Shown: positions 57,429 to 64,000 of the stretch, one piece after another
Layout of the letters: each line of letters begins with the position of its first letter
Numbering within the stretch: the first letter of the stretch is position 1
Assembly: GCF_041734735.1 (NCBI RefSeq)
Contig: NC_134876.1
Span: 24,928,752-24,992,751, forward strand
DNA from: Babylonia areolata
Taxonomy: Eukaryota > Mollusca > Gastropoda > Neogastropoda > Buccinidae
Direction of reading: 5' to 3'
Length of the DNA stretch: 64,000 nt
Made by a program: the position numbers and the translations under genes
The notes under the pieces: model-generated
What the model was told of the DNA's origin: nothing
Database searches by the model: none
Seen by the model: only the letters and a program-made list of their open reading frames with translations

Positions 57429-58010
57429 ATGCGTGTGTGTGTTTGCCTTTCTGTGTGACTGTCTGTAATTCTCTCTTTCACTGATGGAAGAGAACGACAC
57501 CATTGATGGAAACCAAATTCAAATGATTATACACCCCTACCCACCTAAAAAAAAAAAAAAAACAAAAAAAACCAACAACAACGAAAGTCTTTTTTCTTTT
57601 TAATAGTAATTATATTCAAATTTTGATTTGAAAAAAAAAATGTTGAAAAGAAAGAAAGAAAGAAACTAAATAGAATGTTAAAAAAAATATATATATGAAA
57701 ATAAAAGATCGTTGGATGTTATTTAAACTCTCCTCCGTCATTTCACGGTCTGGAGACGCCGTCCCAGATCTCTTTCTCCACGTTCTGGTGTGTCACTGAC
57801 ATCTGACCCGTGCTGTGCACGAAAGGCAACTGAACTGGTTTTCCCTTCACGTTAGGCGCCGCCATGGGGGCTGTCATTCAATGAGTTTTTTTGTCAACAT
57901 TTCTGCGTCAACTGAGTTTGATGTTCTGTGCCAATGATTTTGATATAAAAAAAAAGTAATTTTGCCCTGCTTTTCAGCGTGATAAAAAGTGTAACAGCTG
58001 TTTATTTTAT

Positions 58011-58046
<36 letters not shown>

Positions 58047-60410
58047 AGTGACTGTGCCAAAAGAAAAAAGTTGGCATCTCATTCATTTGGAAAAAGAAAA
58101 AGAAAAAAAAAAAATCCTTTGAAGGTGGGCCAGTCGCACGCAGTGAATACGGCGACAGCTAGATGATATTGAACCTTGTTGCTAAAGCTCATACATGTGG
58201 AAAATTTGCTCGCTCGAGAGAGTTTTTGTAAGCGATCAAGCAGTTGAAACAACGCATTCAGTGTAACGACAATAGCTAGAAAATTTACTCATGCTAACGC
58301 TATATCAAGAAAAGAAGAAGAAGAAGAAAAAGAAGAAGAAAAAAAACAAAAACAAAAAAAAACAGAGAGAGAAAAGAAACTCCAAGCAAACCAAGCAATG
58401 CACTCAACACAAGAACACTACTTTATGGGAATGCATTTCAATTGAAATATAATTTCGCATTTATTGAAGCTTGATGGGTTTGAATTTCAGTTTTCTCCTT
58501 CATTTGTAAAGAGGAATGTGAAAAATGGTTTGTAAATTTCAATCTTATACTGTTATATGGATTAGTTCTTGTGCAGTGACGTCTCATTAAAGAACCCGAG
58601 AAACTCTGGATTTCATTCATTCATTCATTCATTCAGGCATTCAGGCATTCGTTCGTTTGTTCAATAATTTACCAATCCGTCAATTGTTTCTTTCTTTTTT
58701 TTCTTTTTTCTGTCACGCACTCCACTCGCACAAATTTATGAAGACACGCATTCGTGCGCGCGTATGTGTGTAATTATGTCTGCATGTCTCTCCCATGATT
58801 GATGAAAACGTTCTGAATCTGCTAAAAAAAAATAAAATAAAATAAAATAAATCGAAAAATATTTAACGGGAGCGGAGGGGAGGGGGGGGGGTGTTAGTTT
58901 TCTTTAACTTAATCTTGGCAGCTTGCCCAAAGATTTTTTTTTAAAAACCAACAAACACAATCGGAGAACAACGTCTTTGCTTACTGCTTAGAAATGAATT
59001 ATTCGACTCTCCTTGATTTCATTTGAAGTCAAGTTGCAACAAAACAAGACGGGAACCTGTGCAAAACCAAACCAATCCAGGAAGTCAACCCCCCCCCCTT
59101 TTTTTTTTATACCCAAAGCATCTTCAGCCGGCATTTTACTGCACATTGTTGAAATGAAGCCAACGCCACTTGAACAATGGACACAGATATTCCCATCTAT
59201 TGGAGGATCACTGAGCATCTAAATCATCACCTTCAACTAATGTTCCCAACTCAGATTTGAACACAAAAGAGCGTGCGTGCGCGTCTTAACCCCTTTCTCA
59301 CCCACCACCCTTACACACACACACACACACAAACCATTATGTCTTCTAACCATCCCCCACCCACCCCCCGCCCCATGTATTTATACCATGGTTTGACCGT
59401 CCTATTTCGTGTCATTCATCTTCACAGCCGCCGAAACCAATGGTCATCAGTGATGTACAGACGCAGTCAAGCAAGCTGAGCACAAGGCTGGTCACACAAC
59501 GGTAATGTTACCTGCCCCTGTTCAAAGCCAAGGGGACTCCCTCAAGGTTCACCACTCACTCCCCACGTCTTCCAAAGCAGTGGTACAAAGGGGTCTGCTG
59601 CCTTGAACAAGGCCGTGAAGCTGACAGTGTTATAGTCACACACACAAAAACGAAAGAAAGAAAAAAAAAAAGAAAAAAAAAAAAAAGAGAGAAAGAAAGA
59701 AAGAAAAAAAAAGAAGCAAAAAGAAAATAGTGAAGGATATTTTCGGAAAGAAAGCGAGGAAGTCCGAAAACAGACGGACCAACGCCAAGGTTTGTGGTGA
59801 AAAGACCCCATCTCCCATCAGTCCAGCCGAAGCAGAACAATTGTGCAGGTGTGACAAAGAAACAGCAGGTAAAAGCCTCCCCCCCCCCTTCCCCCCAACC
59901 CCCCAACTACGCTGTTGTTAGTGGTGGAGGTGATAGTAGTAGTAGTAGTAGTAGCAGTAGTAGCAGTAGTAGTAGTAGTAGTATTTTAGTTTGTTTTGTT
60001 TTGCATTTCAACTTTCCTTTTCATTATCAAATATTGTGTGTATTTTCGCCATTGTGATTGTTGATCATTTGTGAAAGAGCCCAATGTAAGCTGAGGCTTG
60101 CTGTTGCTCAAGTTTTCCTTTTCGGTATTGACTACCATATTTCAAACAGGTTCTGCGCGTCTGAGGAAATTGACAACAAACCGTAGCTCACTACAAGCGT
60201 TATCTACCAGCCAAGTTTATGAACAAATACGGACTTCAGAAAACACGTGCAAAATATCGCGCCCACTTTCCATGACCGTCCGCTGCAGGAGAATGACAGC
60301 GCGAGGGGGTGATTGATTGAGCTGGGGGCTTCGTAAGGGTCGTGGGTGAGAGCTTGATTTTCATCACACCATACGATAAATATGCCTGTTTCAATAGTGC
60401 CAATTCTGTA
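56961..60410. other. Intergenic with microsatellites
   Basis: (GT)n lies at 57341-57427, A runs at 57547-57570, (AG)n at 58015-58043, GAA at 58313-58345, (ATTC)n at 58614-58634, AATAA at 58826-58850, G run at 58878-58891, purine-rich GAAA at 59648-59730, and (AGT)n at 59933-59985. Intervening sequence is AT-rich and unrecognised. No gene is seen. Confidence 0.55.
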
Positions 60411-60412
60411 CT

Positions 60413-60713
60413 GTAAGCGGTAACTGTATAATAATAGCAATGATAATGATAATAGTAACAATAATAGAAATAATATAGCATTTACATCGTGTAAACTCCC
60501 CATATAATGGGCTATAAGCGCCTCACATGAAACAATACATATACAATAGTGCGTAATAACACAGAACACAGAACAGCACATTAATACAGTATCAGTAACT
60601 CAAGGAGGCGTCACTCAATTATATGGGGAGTTTACATGATGTAAATACTATATTATTTCTATCATTGTTATTATTATCATTATCATGGTTATTATTATAC
60701 AGTTACCGCTTAC
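60413..60713. repeat. 96-bp inverted repeat with a 109-bp spacer
   Basis: The left arm 60413-60508 (starting GTAAGCGGTAACTGTATAAT) and right arm 60618-60713 (ending ATACAGTTACCGCTTAC) are reverse complements with about six mismatches and no gaps. The right arm sits inside a family A repeat, replacing roughly 10 bases of it. The left arm belongs to ATAATGATAAT-rich sequence. The structure could fold into a long hairpin. Confidence 0.95.
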
Positions 60714-60800
60714 AAATCCATATACGCTACACCACATCTACCAAGCAGATGCCTGAACAGCACTGCAGCGTAACCCAACGCGCTTAGTCAGGCCTTGAAG
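60591..60800 (+). mobile_element. Family A short repeat interrupted by the inverted-repeat arm
   Basis: The left part TCAGTAACTCAAGGAGGCGT (to 60615) and right part AAATCCATATACGCTACACC, CAAGCAGATGCCTGA, CGTAACCCAACGCGCTTAG, CAGGCCTTGAAG (60714-60800) join into the family A consensus. The TGCGTTCGGAC block is missing and 96 bp of inverted sequence stands in its place. Confidence 0.85.
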
Positions 60801-60837
60801 ACAAAAAACAAAACAAAAAAAACCCATATCGATGTCA

Positions 60838-61121
60838 CTGTATGTCGCTTTCTGGAAACTAATTGCAGCACTGTATGATTCAGCATCAGTGGCTGCCTTG
60901 TGGTCCAGCAGAGCCTTGTAGAACCCCAGTCCAAGTTTAAAGGTCTCATAGCCTTTAACGGCTATAGGGGAAGTGAATTCATACCCACTGTGTCCAGAGC
61001 TCGGCGTAGAAAGGCGGGGCCCAGTCCGTTCTTTGCGTTGTCTTAACCTCCATTTATCATACAATAAAACGTGGTATCTCTCTTCATACAACTTCAAGTC
61101 AATGCTGCTTATGCTTCCGAT
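60838..61121 (-). pseudogene. Unrecognised coding-like segment (possible exon or gene fragment)
   Basis: On the minus strand an open stretch of about 90 residues has ordinary, non-repetitive composition: SIDLKLYEERYHVLLYDKWR, QRKERTGPRL, SGHSGYEFTSPIAVKGYETF, KLGLGFYKALLDHKAATDAE and SAAISFQKATYSDIDM. A stop lies upstream at about 61122-61124 and a possible acceptor (GCAG) near 61104. Downstream the frame runs into T-rich sequence and the family A repeat. I do not recognise the family. It may be an exon of an antisense gene, part of a transposon protein or a processed fragment; the adjacent repeats favour a decayed piece. Confidence 0.3.
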
Positions 61122-61124
61122 TCA

Positions 61125-61544
61125 GCTAATAAACAGGTAAATAAAAGGTGCATTGGAACAAACTTTGACGCTTCCTCAAGCAAAGGAAACTCCGGGTTTG
61201 GCCATACACCAAACATTTGACATGTGCACACAGCAGCAATGACAGAAGAAACGTGCAAACACAAAATTACTATCTTTTCGTTCAAGACTGGGATAGCCTT
61301 TTAATCCTGAATTTGCTACACAGAATCCCCGGGCAATACAGATCAAAATCATGTTTACCTTGATTTTTTTATTTTTTTTTTTTTTTTTTTTTTTTTACAC
61401 GAAATGACAACAATGAGGCTAGGAGAGTTAACGATGTATGAAGAGAGTCACCACTCTTTATTCTTTGTTAATCATTTATTCTCCTGGCCTCATTCTTCCT
61501 TCATTTCGTGACTTCACCTTCCCGGGCCGAAGGGAGGCACACTG
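61125..61544. other. Intergenic, unique with a T run
   Basis: Contains a roughly 30-base T-rich run at 61365-61397 and otherwise unique sequence leading into the minisatellite. Confidence 0.5.
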
Positions 61545-64000
61545 TCAGAGACAGAAATGGCAGATGAGGGAAATCAGTTGAAATGCAGATAAACAGAAAT
61601 GGTAGATGAGGGAAATCAGCTGAAGTGCGGATAAACAGAAATTGTGGATGAGGGAAATCAGCTGAAGTGCAGATAAACAGAAATGTTAGATGAGGAAAAC
61701 TAAAGTGCAGATAAACAGAACTGGTGGGATGAGGGAAATCAAATGAAGTGCAGATAAACAGAAATGTTGGATGAGGGAAATCAACGGAAGTGCAGATAAA
61801 CAGAAATGTTGGATGAGGGAAATCAACTGAAGTTCAGATAACAGAAATGTTGGATGAGGGAAATCAACTGAAGTGCAGATAAACAGAAATGTTGGATGAG
61901 GGAAATCAACTGAAGTGCAGATAAACAGAAATGGTGGATGAGGGAAATCAACTGAAGTGCAGATAAACAGAAATGGTGGATGAGGGAAATCAACTGAAGT
62001 GCAGATAAACAGAAATGGTGGATGAGGGAAATCAGATAAAGTGCAGATAAACAGAAATGTTGGAATGAGGGAAATCAACTGAAGTGCAGATAAACAGAAA
62101 TGGTGGATGAGGGAAATCAACTGAAGTGCAGATAAACAGAAATGGTGGATGAGGGAAATCAGATGAAGTGCAGATAAACAGAAATGTTGGAATGAGGGAA
62201 ATCAACTGAAGTGCAGATAAATAGAAATGTTGGATGAGGGAAATCAACTGAAGTGCAGATAAACAGAAATGGTGGATGAGGGAAATCAACTGAAGTACAG
62301 ATAAACAGAAATGGTGGATGAGGGAAATCAACTGAAGTGCAGATAAACAGAAATGGTGGATGAGGGAAATCAGCTGAAGTGCAGATAAACAGAAATGTTG
62401 GAATGAGGGAAATCAACTGAAGTGCAGATAAACAGAAATGTTGGAATGAGGGAAATCAACTGAAGTGCAGATAAACAGAAATGTTGGAATGAGGGAAATC
62501 AACTGAAGTGCAGATAAATAGAAATGTTGGATGAGGGAAATCAACTGAAGTGCAGATAAACAGAAATGGTGGATGAGGGAAATCAGATAAAGTGCAGATA
62601 AACAGAAATGTTGGAATGAGGGAAATCAACTGAAGTGCAGATAAACAGAAATGGTGGATGAGGGAAATCAACTGAAGTACAGATAAACAGAAATGGTGGA
62701 TGAGGGAAATCAGATGAAGTGCAGATAAACAGAAATGTTGGAATGAGGGAAATCAACTGAAGTGCAGATAAACAGAAATGTTGGATGAGGGAAATCAACT
62801 GAAGTGCAGATAAACAGAAATGGTGGATGAGGGAAATCAGCTGAAGTACAGATAAACAGAAATGGTGGAATGAGGGAAATCAACTGAAGTGCAGATAAAC
62901 AGAAATGGTGGATGAGGGAAATCAGCTGAAGTACAGATAAACAGAAATGTTGGAATGAGGGAAATCAACTGAAGTGCAGATAAACAGAAATGGTGGATGA
63001 GGGAAATCAGCTGAAGTGCAGATAAACAGAAATGGTGGATGAGGGAAATCAACTGAAGTACAGATAACAGAAATGTTGGAATGAGCGAAATCAACTGAAG
63101 TGCAGATAAACAGAAATGATGGAATAAGGGAAATCAACTGAAGTGCAGATAAATAGAAATGGTGGATGAGGGAAATCAAACGAAGTTCAGATAACAGAAA
63201 TGTTGGAATGAGGGAAATCAGCTGAAGTGCAGATAAATAGAAATGTTGGATGAGGAAAATCAACTGAAGTACAGATAAACAGAAATGATAGAATGAGGGA
63301 AATCAACAGAAGTGCAGATAAACAGAAATGGTGGATGAGGGAAATCAGATGAAGTGCAGATAAGCAGAAATGGTGGATGAGGGAAATCAACTGAAGTGCA
63401 GATAAACAGAAATGATAGAATGAGGGAAATCAACTGAAGTACAGATAAACAGAAATGGTGGATGAGGGAAATCAACTGAAGTGCAGATAAACAGAAATAG
63501 TGGATGAGGGAAATCAACTGAAGTGCAGATAAATAGAAATGGTGGATTAGGGAAATCAACTGAAGTACAGATAAATAGAAATGGTGGATGAGGGAAATCA
63601 ACTGAAGTTCAGATAAACAGAAATGTTGGAATGAGGGAAATCAACTGAAGTGCAGATAAATAGAAATGGTGGATGAGGAAAATCAACTGAAGTACAGATA
63701 AACAGAAATGGTGAATGAGGGAAATCAACTGAAGTTCAGATAAACAGAAATGTTGGATGAGGGAAATCAGCTGAAGTGCAGATAAACAGAAATGTTGGAA
63801 TGAGGGAAATCAGCTGAAGTACAGATAAACAGAAATGTTGGAATGAGGGAAATCAACTGAAGTGCAGATAAACAGAAATGGTGGAATGAGGGAAATCAGC
63901 TGAAGTGCAGATAAACAGAAATGGTGGATGAGGGAAATCAACTGAAGTACAGATAACAGAAATGTTGGAATGAGCGAAATCAACTGAAGTGCAGATAAAC
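61545..64000 (+). repeat. 42/43-bp minisatellite, about 58 copies, continues past the window
   Basis: The unit reads AACTGAAGTGCAGATAAACA, then GAAATGGTGGATGAGGGAAA and TC. A 43-bp variant has TTGGAATGAGG in place of GTGGATGAGG. Variants recur in blocks: identical multi-unit stretches are seen about 297 bp apart (near 62186 and 62483) and about 889 bp apart (the rare GAGCGAAATC variant near 63081 and 63970), showing higher-order structure. Minus-strand open frames (peptide DFPHPPFLFICTSV) exist only because 42 is divisible by three. Confidence 0.97.

Noticed and set aside
61545-64000. CRISPR-like regular repeats
   Set aside because: Units are directly adjacent with no unique spacers, in a eukaryotic context. 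This is a minisatellite.

Overview
The window looks like nuclear DNA of a mollusc, most likely a caenogastropod sea snail. Three things point there: a spliced animal Sp-family zinc-finger gene, very dense AC/GT, AG/CT and trinucleotide microsatellites, and several short interspersed repeats of a type I associate with snail genomes. The species cannot be named from sequence alone. The sequence is mostly non-coding: one recognisable host gene, one intact-looking LTR retrotransposon, and about 50 kb of repeat-rich intergenic DNA.

Layout. Positions 1-7082 hold the 5' region, introns and coding exons of an Sp8/Sp9-like (Sp6-9 group) transcription factor on the + strand. There is a possible 6-codon first coding exon at 321-338. 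A 4.4 kb intron follows, containing a 2.6 kb polypyrimidine minisatellite. Then come an exon carrying the SP box (4725-5078), a 0.9 kb intron made largely of trinucleotide repeats, and the terminal exon (6003-7082) with the Btd box and three C2H2 fingers. From 7083 to about 23.4 kb lies 3' UTR or flank, AT-rich DNA, SINEs and microsatellites. A complete-looking LTR element of the Ty3/gypsy superfamily occupies 23425-31684. It has 1.6 kb LTRs, a 5-bp target duplication and one long gag-pol frame in which the integrase precedes the reverse transcriptase, as in Gmr1-like elements.

From 31.7 kb to the right edge no host gene is recognisable. Islands of complex, GC-balanced sequence (about 32.1-32.7, 35.6-36.2, 36.7-37.5, 38.4-38.6, 44.8-45.2, 52.7-53.4 and 56.3-57.0 kb) stand out against the repeats. 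They are candidates for cis-regulatory elements of the developmental gene, but this is inference without any alignment. Mobile DNA here includes tRNA-derived SINEs (two members of one family with clear target duplications), remnants of two or three LINE types, and a roughly 0.6 kb composite repeat present at 20.2, 39.8 and 51.1 kb. A 96-bp inverted duplication breaks a SINE at 60.4-60.7 kb. The right edge (61.5-64.0 kb) is a 42/43-bp minisatellite with higher-order periodicity that runs off the window.

No CRISPR array, operon, rRNA or credible functional tRNA gene was seen. The long low-complexity open frames are by-products of microsatellites and minisatellites.
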